Positions 35,349 to 44,131 of a stretch of DNA of 64,000 bases are shown here, one piece after another. The translations under genes and the position numbers were made by a program. Origin of the DNA: CALOFP01 sp942492635. Lineage in GTDB: Bacteria > UBP6 > UBA1177 > CALOFP01. Each line of letters opens with the position of its first letter. The first letter of the stretch is position 1. The notes beneath the pieces were generated by a model, which searched no databases, was not told where the DNA came from, and saw nothing but the letters and a program-made list of their open reading frames with translations. The stretch is from NCBI GenBank assembly GCA_942492635.1, contig CALOFP010000003.1:930001-994000 (forward strand), read 5' to 3'.

Positions 35349-36182
35349 ATGAAAAAAACTGAAATAAACTGTGAACTTGTAAAAAACAGTCTCGTCTACT
35401 TCCTTAAAAAGGAACTTTCACGCATAGGATTCAGCAAGGCGGTTCTCGGTCTTTCCGGAGGTCTTGACAGCGCCGTGGTAGCATACCTTGCAGCAGAAGC
35501 GCTCGGCCCCGAAAACGTAACGGCACTTCTTCTCCCCTACAGAAGTTCATCACAAAGCTCCGTGGATCACGCCATGGAAGTGGTGAACGATCTCCGACTT
35601 ACCCATCACAGACTGGACATTTCTTCCGCCGTGGACGGAATAGAGAAGAGCGCGATGGTCGATCCAGAAAAGATGAAAAACAGCCGACTCGGAAACATCA
35701 TGGCACGCCTTAGAATGATCGCCATATTCGACTACTCCTTTGCGGAAAAGGCGATGGTTCTCGGAACAAGCAACAAGAGTGAAATCGCCCTCGGCTACTC
35801 CACCCTCTTCGGAGACATCGCATCCGCCATAAACCCCATCGGCGATATCTACAAAACCGACATCTTCGCCCTCGCGAGACATATCGGAGTTCCCGATGAA
35901 ATAGTGAACAAACCACCTTCGGCGGACCTGTGGGAAGGCCAGACCGACGAAAGTGAAATCGGTTACAGCTATGAGACAATGGACCCCGTTCTCTACCAGC
36001 TTATCGATAAGAGGAAGGCTCCAGAAAATGTAATCGCCATGGGATTCGACGAGTCACTCGTCATGTTTGTGCACAAAAGACTGATGGCTATGCACTACAA
36101 GAGGAAAATCCCCATAGTTGCCAAACTCTCATCTAGAACCTTCGGAGTGGACTACCTCTATGCAAAAGACATCGGAAGCTAA
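35349..36182 (+). CDS. nadE: NAD synthetase
   Basis: Catalyses the last step of NAD synthesis, ATP-dependent amidation of nicotinic acid adenine dinucleotide. The 277 residues match the stand-alone synthetase length. They show the PP-loop LGLSGGLDSAVVAYLAAEAL, YRSSSQSSVDHA, and GTSNKSEIALGYSTLFGDIASAINPIGDIYKTDIFALA (split here from residues ~140 to 178), and IGYSYETMD. The ATG has GAGGTA. It is preceded by a separate glutaminase-like gene and overlaps the adenylyltransferase gene by 23 bases, giving a three-gene NAD module. Confidence 0.96.
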   Translation: MKKTEINCELVKNSLVYFLKKELSRIGFSKAVLGLSGGLDSAVVAYLAAEALGPENVTALLLPYRSSSQSSVDHAMEVVNDLRLTHHRLDISSAVDGIEKSAMVDPEKMKNSRLGNIMARLRMIAIFDYSFAEKAMVLGTSNKSEIALGYSTLFGDIASAINPIGDIYKTDIFALARHIGVPDEIVNKPPSADLWEGQTDESEIGYSYETMDPVLYQLIDKRKAPENVIAMGFDESLVMFVHKRLMAMHYKRKIPIVAKLSSRTFGVDYLYAKDIGS

Positions 36183-36723
36183 GAAAATCGCCGTATTCGG
36201 CGGAAAATTCGATCCGCCTCACCTCGCCCACCAGCTCATCATTTTTCTCTGCCTGGAGAAGTACGGAATGGATGAGGTGTGGATCGTACCGAGCTACAGT
36301 CACGCGTTCGGTTTCACCCCCTCCGACTTCGATCTGAGGGTCGAAATGTGTTCATTTCTCCAGGGTTCTATGAGCGAACGTGTAAGTATTCTGGAAGATG
36401 AAAAAGAAATCGACAAAGAACCTGTCTACACGATCGATCTAATGAAACATCTTCTTGAGAGGTACGGCAATCACGATTACCACCTCATCATCGGCGAGGA
36501 CAACTGGAACGCCAGGGACAAGTGGAAGGATTTCGAAACGCTGGAGAAGATGACAAAGCCGATAGTAATCGGAAGAAACGGATCTTTCGACAACTTCTTC
36601 CCGATGGCCGACATATCCAGCTCTCTCATAAGAGAAATGATTTCCGAAGGAAAGGAGGTCTCCCATCTTCTTCCCGCAGGACTCGCAGATTTCATAAAAT
36701 CCCGATCACTCTATTCCGCCTGA
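36160..36723 (+). CDS. nadD: nicotinate-nucleotide adenylyltransferase
   Basis: Makes nicotinic acid adenine dinucleotide, the substrate of NadE, from nicotinate mononucleotide and ATP. 187 residues, normal for NadD. Motifs: AVFGGKFDPPHLAHQLI (nucleotide-binding GxFDPxHxGH), DEVWIVPSYSHAFG, IIGEDNW and the terminal ISSSLIREMI (ISSTxIR). I start at the ATG 36160, inside the end of nadE; an in-frame extension 14 codons further upstream is not needed. No terminator is obvious downstream, and the next 300 bases carry no gene. Confidence 0.94.
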   Translation: MQKTSEAKKIAVFGGKFDPPHLAHQLIIFLCLEKYGMDEVWIVPSYSHAFGFTPSDFDLRVEMCSFLQGSMSERVSILEDEKEIDKEPVYTIDLMKHLLERYGNHDYHLIIGEDNWNARDKWKDFETLEKMTKPIVIGRNGSFDNFFPMADISSSLIREMISEGKEVSHLLPAGLADFIKSRSLYSA

Positions 36724-37023
36724 GACATCTCACGGAAAACTTTATCTCAATCCTGCTTCCACTACACAATAAAGAGATAAGAACAGAAGTGCCTTCATAA
36801 CTTCCCTTATGACCGCCCTTAAGTTCGTCCCAAATTGGATCGACTTCTTTAGGTTCCTTTAAATATTTGGTAAAATTCATCACAAAATTTTTGATTTAAA
36901 CATCAAACATTTGAATTTGAAAGAATAGCACAGCCTTCGTTTTGATCAGAAATAGCCTCTGAGGGAAATATCTCGCAGGATTGACTAACGGTCTATAAGA
37001 ACTTATGAAAATATTTGAAACAG
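36724..37023. other. intergenic region between convergent genes
   Basis: 300 AT-rich bases between the end of nadD and the end of the lipoprotein gene on the other strand. I see no ORF, RNA gene or convincing terminator; only short weak stems. Confidence 0.5.
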
Positions 37024-38625
37024 TTATTTCTTCTTCGAATTTTCCAAAGGACAGACATCCGGATGGAGATTACAGTAACACTTCAAGTCCCTGTAGGTGA
37101 GATTCGGTCCTGTAAATGATTGCCAGGCGATGTAGTCGCCACTCATAATTGAGCCTCCATGATTGTATAAATTCCGACTGTCGGGTGGCATTGAACACAA
37201 TCTCTTATTTTCATTTATCTTGTAATAACAAATTTTGGAGTCTGGATCAGAGCTATTTGGGCTATTCAACATTTCCCTATACCATATTGTATTATTTATA
37301 ACGCCTTCAGGAGCAAAAGTATAAACATTCTCATTGCTGGCAGTAACTGCAATGTCTTTATATGTGAAATTAATGTCTGATCCCTGCTTTTCTATTTTAG
37401 CCACAACAAGAATCTGATCTCTTCCTGGTTTTCCAGATCTGTAGACAAAACTGTTGTGATTATTCTGATCAAATTCAATATTGTCTACATTTTCCCCTTG
37501 CCTGTTTATCTTTTTGCAGTCAGAATAAGACTTGGGATATTTAGTTAAATCGCAAACATATCCATTACCGTCCTGATCATTGGTTCCCATATAATCTCCG
37601 CCAAAACTGACAAAGTAATCAAGTCCTTTTCCAAGGTTATGCCACTTCCACTCACCTATTTTCGCATAACTCATCAAGCTAGGTGAATCATCCGTTTCCT
37701 GGATAACTGCATACACCCACTTGTCGTTCATGTAAGAAGAAAATGCTACGAACCTGATTGGTTTATCATGAGCAACAGAATATCCTTTATTCTTATCATA
37801 ATAAATAAGATATCTTTTTTGAGCAGCATCCATAAATGAATTTTCATCATAAATTTTACTATAATCATCAAGAAGTGAAAAAACATTACCCTTGTAATAC
37901 GCCATATTCCTAGTGTCCGATGGCATAATTATTCTATATCCCTTAATATAAACATCATATTCAAAAACTCTGTGGTCCGTCGGGTAGTTATATATTTTTT
38001 TTGATGTTGAAATGTCCGTGTGCATCATAAATCCAATCTTTCCATCACTAAACCCGAAATGTTTGTGATATGGTACCCCTGTTCCCCAGAAGACACCTTC
38101 CATATTAGGATTAACACAGATATCACACTCTGTCATCGGAATCCATTTCCCATCTTTATTAGTAACAGGTTTTAAGCCTTCGACTACACATGGATATGGA
38201 TGACAATCTCTTTTGGGAAATGCTTTTGCATATTTTTTATTCGGTTCATCCCAGAGGTTCCTAACACATCTGGGATCATCTGCTGCAGGTGTATCGCACT
38301 CTCTACAAAAATGCATATTTCCCTCTTTATCATAATATGGAAAATTTGCCTCTCTTAGAGGTGGGCAGGGAGGTTCTTCAACGACAGAAATATCTTCATC
38401 CGGATATTTTTCATTATCAATTTCATCAGAATTATTATCTTCAGGGATTTCTTCAAAATCTTCCGGCTCCAAATCTTTTCCGTCTTCCTTTCCCAGCTCT
38501 TCAGATTCAACCACAGCAATTATTTGATCCCGATCGACATCTTGATCCGTCCGAATTATCTTTTTCGACTCGTCGTTACATCCCAAAACTAGGAAAATAA
38601 GAATAATGAAAAGGATTTTTTTCAT
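37024..38625 (-). CDS. surface lipoprotein with acidic tether
   Basis: 533 residues with a lipoprotein signal (MKKILFIILIFLVLGC, Cys16). A ~65-residue Asp/Glu/Asn-rich spacer follows, then a Cys-rich segment (CPPLREANFPYYDKEG, CRECDTPAADDPRC, CDICVNPNMEG) and a long beta-rich region with recurring strands (KGNVFSLLDDYSKIYD, DKWVYAVIQETDDSPS) that suggests a beta-propeller. It ends KCYCNLHPDVCPLENSKKK. The architecture is that of deltaproteobacterial secreted or surface lipoproteins with unknown ligand. A promoter TTGAAT-16-TATAAT lies upstream, with GGAGCGG before the ATG. Its last ~15 codons recur as a remnant at 38685-38726. Confidence 0.8.
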   Translation of the reverse strand: MKKILFIILIFLVLGCNDESKKIIRTDQDVDRDQIIAVVESEELGKEDGKDLEPEDFEEIPEDNNSDEIDNEKYPDEDISVVEEPPCPPLREANFPYYDKEGNMHFCRECDTPAADDPRCVRNLWDEPNKKYAKAFPKRDCHPYPCVVEGLKPVTNKDGKWIPMTECDICVNPNMEGVFWGTGVPYHKHFGFSDGKIGFMMHTDISTSKKIYNYPTDHRVFEYDVYIKGYRIIMPSDTRNMAYYKGNVFSLLDDYSKIYDENSFMDAAQKRYLIYYDKNKGYSVAHDKPIRFVAFSSYMNDKWVYAVIQETDDSPSLMSYAKIGEWKWHNLGKGLDYFVSFGGDYMGTNDQDGNGYVCDLTKYPKSYSDCKKINRQGENVDNIEFDQNNHNSFVYRSGKPGRDQILVVAKIEKQGSDINFTYKDIAVTASNENVYTFAPEGVINNTIWYREMLNSPNSSDPDSKICYYKINENKRLCSMPPDSRNLYNHGGSIMSGDYIAWQSFTGPNLTYRDLKCYCNLHPDVCPLENSKKK

Positions 38626-38660
38626 ATCCGCTCCATATTATTTTGAATTTACATAGATCA

Positions 38661-38688
38661 ATTATAGGAAATTACTGGGATAATTCAA
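38661..38688 (-). promoter_or_regulatory. sigma-70 promoter of the 533-aa lipoprotein
   Basis: On the minus strand TTGAAT (38688-38683), 16-base spacer, TATAAT (38666-38661), 36 bases before the ATG at 38625. The -35 box overlaps the stop codon of the paralog remnant. Confidence 0.55.
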
Positions 38689-38726
38689 TTATCCAACGGA
38701 CAAATATCAGGATGAAGCTTGCAATA
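38685..38726 (-). pseudogene. remnant of the 3' end of a third lipoprotein gene
   Basis: Reading the minus strand gives YCKLHPDICPLDN followed by TGA, almost the same as the end of the neighbouring lipoprotein (YCNLHPDVCPLEN). Beyond it, a few more matching bases (AAGTGTT) can be found, then similarity is lost. It is the last piece of a deleted tandem paralog, sitting between two lipoprotein genes. Confidence 0.75.
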
Positions 38727-38763
38727 AATTTATCGGAACACTTTAGAAGATATAAAAAAGAGA

Positions 38764-40794
38764 CTATCTGATGTAGGAGCCGTCTTTCTCGCTCAATCTT
38801 CCAAAGAAGAGCAACCATTCATCATATTTTTTGACAACACTGTCGAAATAGGGCTCTTCGGCAAAAATCAGTTGCTCATCAAAAGAACCATCTTTACTTT
38901 TGTAATAGTTAGCAAAACCGCCGTAATAGAGTCCCTTATTCCAGTAAACCTTTTTAATACCGAACGAGTTCTTCTCCATATGCAAACGTTTGCTCCAGTC
39001 AAAAGCCAGATCCTCTCCTATTTTATATGAAATAATATAAGAGTTGTAAACACCCTTGGTCTTCTCCTGTGCAATCCCGCTTTCGGGATTAAAAAGAATA
39101 TCGAACTCCTTATTCTTGTTAACAAAGAATGAAACAAAAAGCCTGTCGTCGGAAACCGCAAGACTCGGCTTATTTAAAGCGCTCGTGGCTCCTATCTTTC
39201 GAATCCATTTAACCGCACCATCCTTTTCAGAGTAGTAGAAAAGAGCATACTCTCTGTGCTCTCCAAATGCTTCTACAACGGTATCTCCCATATGGAAAAT
39301 CTTTGAGTAGACAGTAAGCACGACCACTCCATCTTGCAACTTTTCAATCTGCTGCATACTCTCCCATCCGGCACCCCTGGAACCGATTAAAACCACCGGA
39401 TCGAGATTCTTATCAAGTTTTAGGAGATAACCGTTGTAGCTTCCGCCCTCATAAACAATTTTCATGGAATCAGGATCATCACCTACAATCATCTCATCGG
39501 AGTTAAACTCTCCAACAATCCAGATATCCTCGCCATCTGCCACAGCATCTTTGAAGCCTTCGTTTTTTGTCCCTCCAAATCTTCTAACGGCTACAACTTT
39601 TCCATCTCTGCTGAACTTTATGGCAAAACCGTCATAGAGACCATTTGAGGTATAGACCTTATCATCAATAGTAATGCTTCCGCCCATAACACCTGTGGCA
39701 ACAATTCCGTCCGAAACAACTTGCACATTCTGAAAGTTTACACCTCTATCCCAGTTGCCTGGCAAATGCCAGCTCCAGGCAAGAGAACCGTCAGAAGCTA
39801 TTTTTACAACATAACCAGCGCGGCCTTTCGCCTCAAGCTCGGCGAACTCTATGTTATCAAGAAAAAATTTTCTCTTTTCATTCAAGTCATTCGAGATATT
39901 GCCGGTAACATATAGATCTTCTCCGTCGTAGGCAATATCCGCATTTGAATTTCTGTATTTTATGGCGTCACCTGATATTCTGTGTTGGTTTATAAAATTT
40001 CCTGCCCGATCTGTAGTCGTGATGGATAGAAATTGCGGAATCGAGTAGTTACAGAAAGCGGGGTATGTGGAATCATAATTTGAAAATTCGTTGCAGCCGC
40101 CATTTATGTATGTTGCAAAACTGACCCTTTCGCCATTGGATGATATAGACTGAAAGGTTGAAGATATCGTTGCATCTTTACTAATAATTTTTGCTGTCCA
40201 GCCCCAAACACACTTGCCCAGAGCCTCTTTTTTTACGTAGCCGTCCGCACACTCCCATCTGCAGGTAGTCGGCTCCGGACTCCACAGTCCTTGGTACCAG
40301 ACCTGATCGATGAATCCCTCCTTGTTGATCTCGGACCATACGGCATGCTCAGGCAACTCGTTAATGCAGGGAACCTTTCGAAAATCTGAAATGCACCTGG
40401 TGTTTTCTTCCCTGTGAAAGCCTTCGTAACAGTCACAAACTTGAATACCGTTATCAAGCCTGCACACCCCGTGGTTATTGCACCGCTCGGGAGCACACAC
40501 ATGAAGTTCTCCCTCACCGTCATCAACATCCGCATCGTTGTTTTCATGATCCTTATTCTCATCATTATCCTCATCGGAATTGATGTCCGAAGGATCACCG
40601 TCAAACAGATCGACATCTCCATATGGAGAGACCGTATCGATTTTTTCATTACTTGGATCTTCATCTCCTGAAAGAGGTTTGCAATCCGAATCAACATTTT
40701 CATTATCCGCATCGTTTAAAGTTGCATCATGCCCACAGCCGGAAAAACAGAGTGAAAGAAGGGATAAAAGCATCAGCAAGACAGGATATTTCAT
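38764..40794 (-). CDS. lipoprotein with EGF-like module and beta-propeller-like repeats
   Basis: 676 residues. Lipoprotein signal with lipobox FSGC (Cys20), then ~75 residues dominated by Asp, Asn and Glu (NDADNENVDSD, NSDEDNDENKDHENNDADVDD). An EGF-like module at about 98-135 (CAPERCNNHGVCRLDNGIQVCDC) is followed by a Cys-containing segment. The rest has recurring units such as GYVVKIASDGSLAWSWHLPG, GFAIKFSRDGKVVAVRRFGG and GYLLKLDKNLDPVVLIGSRG, typical of SBBP-type propellers. Probably a surface-exposed adhesion or substrate-binding lipoprotein. Promoter and AACCTCC-type site upstream are consistent with the ATG at 40794. Function beyond that is unknown. Confidence 0.85.
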   Translation of the reverse strand: MKYPVLLMLLSLLSLCFSGCGHDATLNDADNENVDSDCKPLSGDEDPSNEKIDTVSPYGDVDLFDGDPSDINSDEDNDENKDHENNDADVDDGEGELHVCAPERCNNHGVCRLDNGIQVCDCYEGFHREENTRCISDFRKVPCINELPEHAVWSEINKEGFIDQVWYQGLWSPEPTTCRWECADGYVKKEALGKCVWGWTAKIISKDATISSTFQSISSNGERVSFATYINGGCNEFSNYDSTYPAFCNYSIPQFLSITTTDRAGNFINQHRISGDAIKYRNSNADIAYDGEDLYVTGNISNDLNEKRKFFLDNIEFAELEAKGRAGYVVKIASDGSLAWSWHLPGNWDRGVNFQNVQVVSDGIVATGVMGGSITIDDKVYTSNGLYDGFAIKFSRDGKVVAVRRFGGTKNEGFKDAVADGEDIWIVGEFNSDEMIVGDDPDSMKIVYEGGSYNGYLLKLDKNLDPVVLIGSRGAGWESMQQIEKLQDGVVVLTVYSKIFHMGDTVVEAFGEHREYALFYYSEKDGAVKWIRKIGATSALNKPSLAVSDDRLFVSFFVNKNKEFDILFNPESGIAQEKTKGVYNSYIISYKIGEDLAFDWSKRLHMEKNSFGIKKVYWNKGLYYGGFANYYKSKDGSFDEQLIFAEEPYFDSVVKKYDEWLLFFGRLSEKDGSYIR

Positions 40795-41233
40795 TTAACC
40801 TCCAAAAAAATATAGACAGTTCTTTGTTTCATTATCAATACACAAAAGCTCCAATCGAGCCTTTATCTCCGGAGCCATCATATTGATTTCATTACCCTAT
40901 GTCAACTCCAACAAACCCAACAATCGCTTTTTTTTCAAATACCTCACTGTTTTTTTAAACAAACTCAAAAAACAGTGCACTGTCAAAATTGCCCACACCG
41001 ATAATTCGATCTCCCAATCCGCATAATCTAGTTCTCCTTTTTCTTTCGTTAAAAATCCTATTTTCGAATTCTTTTGAAATCCATAAAGAGAGAGAGGTAA
41101 GTAAAAGCGACAGAGCAGCAGGCACTTTTGTATCAATTACAATACAACAACGACAATGTTCAAATCATCGCCCTTAATTTGATTTTTTCAACAAAAATTA
41201 TACACTCAAACGGATTGAACTGCTGGAGGATTT
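40795..41233. other. intergenic region between divergent genes with a hairpin and palindrome
   Basis: 439 bases with no supported gene. Besides the lipoprotein promoter it holds an 11-bp inverted repeat, CACTGTTTTTT/AAAAAACAGTG (40945-40977), whose right arm runs into a perfect 12-base palindrome ACAGTGCACTGT (40972-40983). It could be an operator, a bidirectional terminator or an old insertion end. A 79-codon minus ORF here has no ribosome site and I do not accept it. Confidence 0.6.
40809..40838 (-). promoter_or_regulatory. candidate sigma-70 promoter of the 676-aa lipoprotein
   Basis: Minus strand TTGATA (40838-40833), 18-base spacer, TATATT (40814-40809), just before a GGAGG ribosome site. 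Transcript would start very close to the site, giving a short leader. Confidence 0.5.
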
Positions 41234-42205
41234 ATGAATAAAAAGGCAATAATCGGCTTTCTGGTAACCGGACTGCTTTTCTACTTTCTTTTCAGGGACA
41301 TTGATTTCGCGCTCTTCCTGAAACATTTGAAAGAAGGAAATCCCCTTCTCATAATTGCAGGCGGACTCATCTACCTATCCGGATTCATATTTCGCGGAAT
41401 CAGGTGGCGCATACTCCTTTCGCACATAAAAGAGATCCCCTTAGCCGAATCGGTAAAACTCACAGGCGTAGGATACGCCGTCAACAACGTTCTCCCCTCG
41501 AGGATCGGTGAATTTACCAGAGCATACCTGATGGGAAACAGGAACAGGTTATCAAGAACATCATCCCTGGCCTCCATTTTCGTGGAGCGTGTATTCGACG
41601 GGCTTAGCATCGTCGCCATATTGATGGGTCTTCTTTTTCTGTACCCCTTTCCCGGCTGGGTTCGCTCTCTTTCACAGGCTGCCGGAGCTCTTTTCGGCAT
41701 TCTCTTTCTCGCGATCATCTTCAGCTCAATCTCCTACCTGCCTCTCAAACTTCTGAGAAAAATCGAACCGATGTTTCCCAAATTCACGGCTCCCCTTTTC
41801 AGGATCGGTGAAAAATTCCTGCATGGAGCGGCATCGATATCTTCAATATCCGAACTGATTAAAATTCTGTTTCTCTCCTTTTTCATATGGGGAATAGAAG
41901 TTTGCGTCTACATCGCAATGACGCATGCATTCAACGTCGAAGCCCCGCTTCTTGCCTGCTTTCTCATGCTGGTGACGGTAAACCTTGGTATGCTAGTCCC
42001 CTCCACACCGGGCGGCCTCGGGGTATTCCAGTTCATGGTTGTCAAGTCACTCGGCATTTTCAACATAGCCTCCGGTCTTGCAATGGCAGTAGCCATTGTG
42101 CTCCACATGATCCAGATAGTACCGATCACAATAATCGGGCTCTTCTGGCTTGCAAAAAACCACATTTCCATCAAACGGATAGAAGAGGAAAAAAATGAAG
42201 TATAA
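41234..42205 (+). CDS. UPF0104 / flippase-like integral membrane protein
   Basis: 323 residues with about eight membrane segments, matching the UPF0104 family related to the membrane part of lysyl-phosphatidylglycerol synthases. Recognisable signatures are FIFRGIRWRILL, VGYAVNNVLPSRIGEFTRAYLMGNRN and ASIFVERVFDGLSIVAI, then VNLGMLVPSTPGGLGVFQFMVVKSL near the end. Members are proposed to move lipids or lipid-linked substrates across the inner membrane. Ribosome site GGAGGATTT before the ATG. It overlaps the radical SAM gene by 11 bases, so the two are co-translated; whether they share a pathway is unclear. Confidence 0.88.
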   Translation: MNKKAIIGFLVTGLLFYFLFRDIDFALFLKHLKEGNPLLIIAGGLIYLSGFIFRGIRWRILLSHIKEIPLAESVKLTGVGYAVNNVLPSRIGEFTRAYLMGNRNRLSRTSSLASIFVERVFDGLSIVAILMGLLFLYPFPGWVRSLSQAAGALFGILFLAIIFSSISYLPLKLLRKIEPMFPKFTAPLFRIGEKFLHGAASISSISELIKILFLSFFIWGIEVCVYIAMTHAFNVEAPLLACFLMLVTVNLGMLVPSTPGGLGVFQFMVVKSLGIFNIASGLAMAVAIVLHMIQIVPITIIGLFWLAKNHISIKRIEEEKNEV

Positions 42206-43133
42206 ATATCTTTTCGGACCTGTTCCTTCTCGCAGACTCGGAATATCACTCGGCGTCGACCTCATACCATATAAAACATGCGATCTTGACTGTCTCTACT
42301 GCGAATCCGGAGCGACAACCGATCACACCGTAAAACGCGCCGAATACTACCCTCTTTCCGAAATCAAGGAAGAGCTCAGGCACTACCTCTCCGGATCACC
42401 TAAACTGGACTACATAACATTTTCCGGAGCCGGCGAACCAACACTCTATTCAAGAATGGGCGAACTCATAACTTTCATAAAACAAGAGTTCCCCGCCTAT
42501 CAAATAGCCCTAATAACCAACACCACACTCTTTCACGACCCCGAAGTGAGAAAGGAAGTCGAGGAAGTTGATCTCATAGTCCCCTCCTTCGACGCAGCCG
42601 ACCAGAAAACATTCGAAAAAATCAACAGACCCGTAAAAGAGCTGAAGATAGAAGAAATACTAGGGGGATTCCTGACATTCACAGAAACATTCAAAGGAAA
42701 AATCTGGGCAGAAATATTCATAGTCCAGGGAGTTAACGACAAACTCGAAGTACTCGAAAACCTCAAAGAATGGATGGACAAGTTCAACCCCGAAAAAATC
42801 CAGATCAATTCGCTCGACCGCCCCGGTACAGTCGAAGGACTCGAAAAAGCAGACATGGACACCCTTCTCCGCGTAAAAACCGTAATGGGTGAAAAAGCCG
42901 AAATCGTCGTACGCCGTGAAACGCGCTTGGAGATGGACGCATTCGATGGAAACGTGGAGGATACAATAACCAAAACCCTTCGAATCCGCCCGATGACAAT
43001 TAAAGATCTCTCATCCGCCACCGGTCTCCACGAGCTGGAAATCGGAAAATACCTCGGCATACTCGAAGAAGAAGAAAAAATAACAGTAAAAATCACCGGC
43101 GGACATCTGTTTTATACTTTGAAATATAAATAG
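42195..43133 (+). CDS. radical SAM protein
   Basis: 312 residues. The N-terminus carries FGPVPSRRLGISLGVDLIP and the [4Fe-4S]-binding CDLDCLYC (CxxxCxxC), then FSGAGEPTLYSRM and ALITNTTLF. It belongs to the group of small radical SAM proteins related to COG0731 and wybutosine-synthesis enzymes. The C-terminal ~65 residues (MTIKDLSSATGLHELEIGKYLGILEEEEKI) look like a winged helix, as in other bacterial members. Substrate unknown. The ATG lies in the end of the membrane protein gene. A stable stem at 43227-43241 follows 94 bases after the stop. Confidence 0.88.
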   Translation: MKYKYLFGPVPSRRLGISLGVDLIPYKTCDLDCLYCESGATTDHTVKRAEYYPLSEIKEELRHYLSGSPKLDYITFSGAGEPTLYSRMGELITFIKQEFPAYQIALITNTTLFHDPEVRKEVEEVDLIVPSFDAADQKTFEKINRPVKELKIEEILGGFLTFTETFKGKIWAEIFIVQGVNDKLEVLENLKEWMDKFNPEKIQINSLDRPGTVEGLEKADMDTLLRVKTVMGEKAEIVVRRETRLEMDAFDGNVEDTITKTLRIRPMTIKDLSSATGLHELEIGKYLGILEEEEKITVKITGGHLFYTLKYK

Positions 43134-43615
43134 AACGCCTTGGGCAGCGGAGCTGCAGAACGGCTCGCCCGGCAAGCCTCGTGAACGCTTCGCTTGTGAA
43201 CGGCACGCTTCGCGGCCTTGAGAACACCTGCCTCCGGCAGGCTTTAGACAATACAGGAGTAGTGTTAACTGGTTATGTCGAAACAACTCCTCCGAAACCT
43301 CTTTTCCCGGAACTCCGCCAGATAGAGTGCAATATTCTCCTCACATTTTGTAATTCTATTTTCATAAATGATTAGTTCCCATTTATTCTTAAAAAACTCG
43401 AAAAAAATATCTTGATCGATTCAACCGCTGGAACGATCAAATTATTTGTATTTAGATGAAAATAGCCGCCAAATCGGCCTCAAAAAAATTAATATGCTCC
43501 TGACAGCCGTTATTTCGAAACCGATATTTTTATTTTCTTAAATTCAGCGGCTGGAACGGTCTGAATATTTTTTTCCTGGCGATTTTAACGGCTGGTGTTC
43601 GTGGTTTTTTAAAAG
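43134..43615. other. intergenic region with GC-rich inverted repeats and degenerate CAGCCGCT repeats
   Basis: 482 bases, no gene seen. The left part (43134-43250) is a GC-rich mosaic of short inverted repeats, including CCTGCC-TCC-GGCAGG at 43227-43241 and GAACG...CGCTTCG words, REP-like in style. The right part (43390-43600) is AT-rich with at least five variants of the CAGCCG(C/T)T + A/T-tract unit in both orientations, as also seen at 12867-12980. Both neighbouring genes end here. Confidence 0.65.
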
Positions 43616-44131
43616 CTATTTCTCTATTCCTACGCGGGCTTCTACGCCCTTCTGGTAGTAGTGTTTGATCTCTCGCATTTCGGTTACGAGATCGGCTTTT
43701 TCGATAAGCTCTTCGGGGGCGTAGCGGCCGGTGATGATGACTTCCACGTGCGGTGCGCGGTTTTCCACTGCCGACCAGAGTTCGTCGAAGGTGAAGAGGT
43801 TGTAGAAGAGAGCTATGTTGGCTTCGTCAAGGACAACCATGTCGTATTCTCCGCTTTTGAGTATTTCCTTGATCTCCTCAAGTCCTGCTCGAGCCGCCTG
43901 CACATCTTCATCGCACGGTTTGTTCTTGATGAAACATCCTCTTCCGTACTGCTTGAGCGAGAGATTATCTATCTTCTCCACAAGGCCGAGTTCGCTGTAG
44001 TGCATTCCCTTCACGAACTGGGCGATGAAGACCTTCTTTCCCGCGGCGATGGCTCTCATGGATATTCCTAGCGATGCCGTGGTCTTGCCTTTTCCGTTTC
44101 CGGTGTAGACCTGTACGTACCCTTTTTCCAT
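43616..44131 (-). CDS. cobO: cob(I)yrinic acid a,c-diamide adenosyltransferase
   Basis: Adenosylates cob(I)alamin or its precursor to make the B12 coenzyme form. 171 residues, normal for CobO/BtuR. Starts GYVQVYTGNGKGKTTASLGISMRA, with the ATP-binding GNGKGKTT P-loop. VFIAQFVKGM, MVVLDEANIAL and EVIITGRYAPEELIEKADLVTEM are the further family signatures. I start at the ATG 44131, with GGAGGAG upstream, overlapping the stop of malic enzyme by one base. A GTG one codon earlier is the alternative. It ends the pilus operon, an unusual place for this gene. Confidence 0.95.
   Translation of the reverse strand: MEKGYVQVYTGNGKGKTTASLGISMRAIAAGKKVFIAQFVKGMHYSELGLVEKIDNLSLKQYGRGCFIKNKPCDEDVQAARAGLEEIKEILKSGEYDMVVLDEANIALFYNLFTFDELWSAVENRAPHVEVIITGRYAPEELIEKADLVTEMREIKHYYQKGVEARVGIEK

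Noticed and set aside
40897..41136. 79-codon minus ORF between divergent genes
   Set aside because: No ribosome site, overlaps the inverted repeat, no recognisable pattern.
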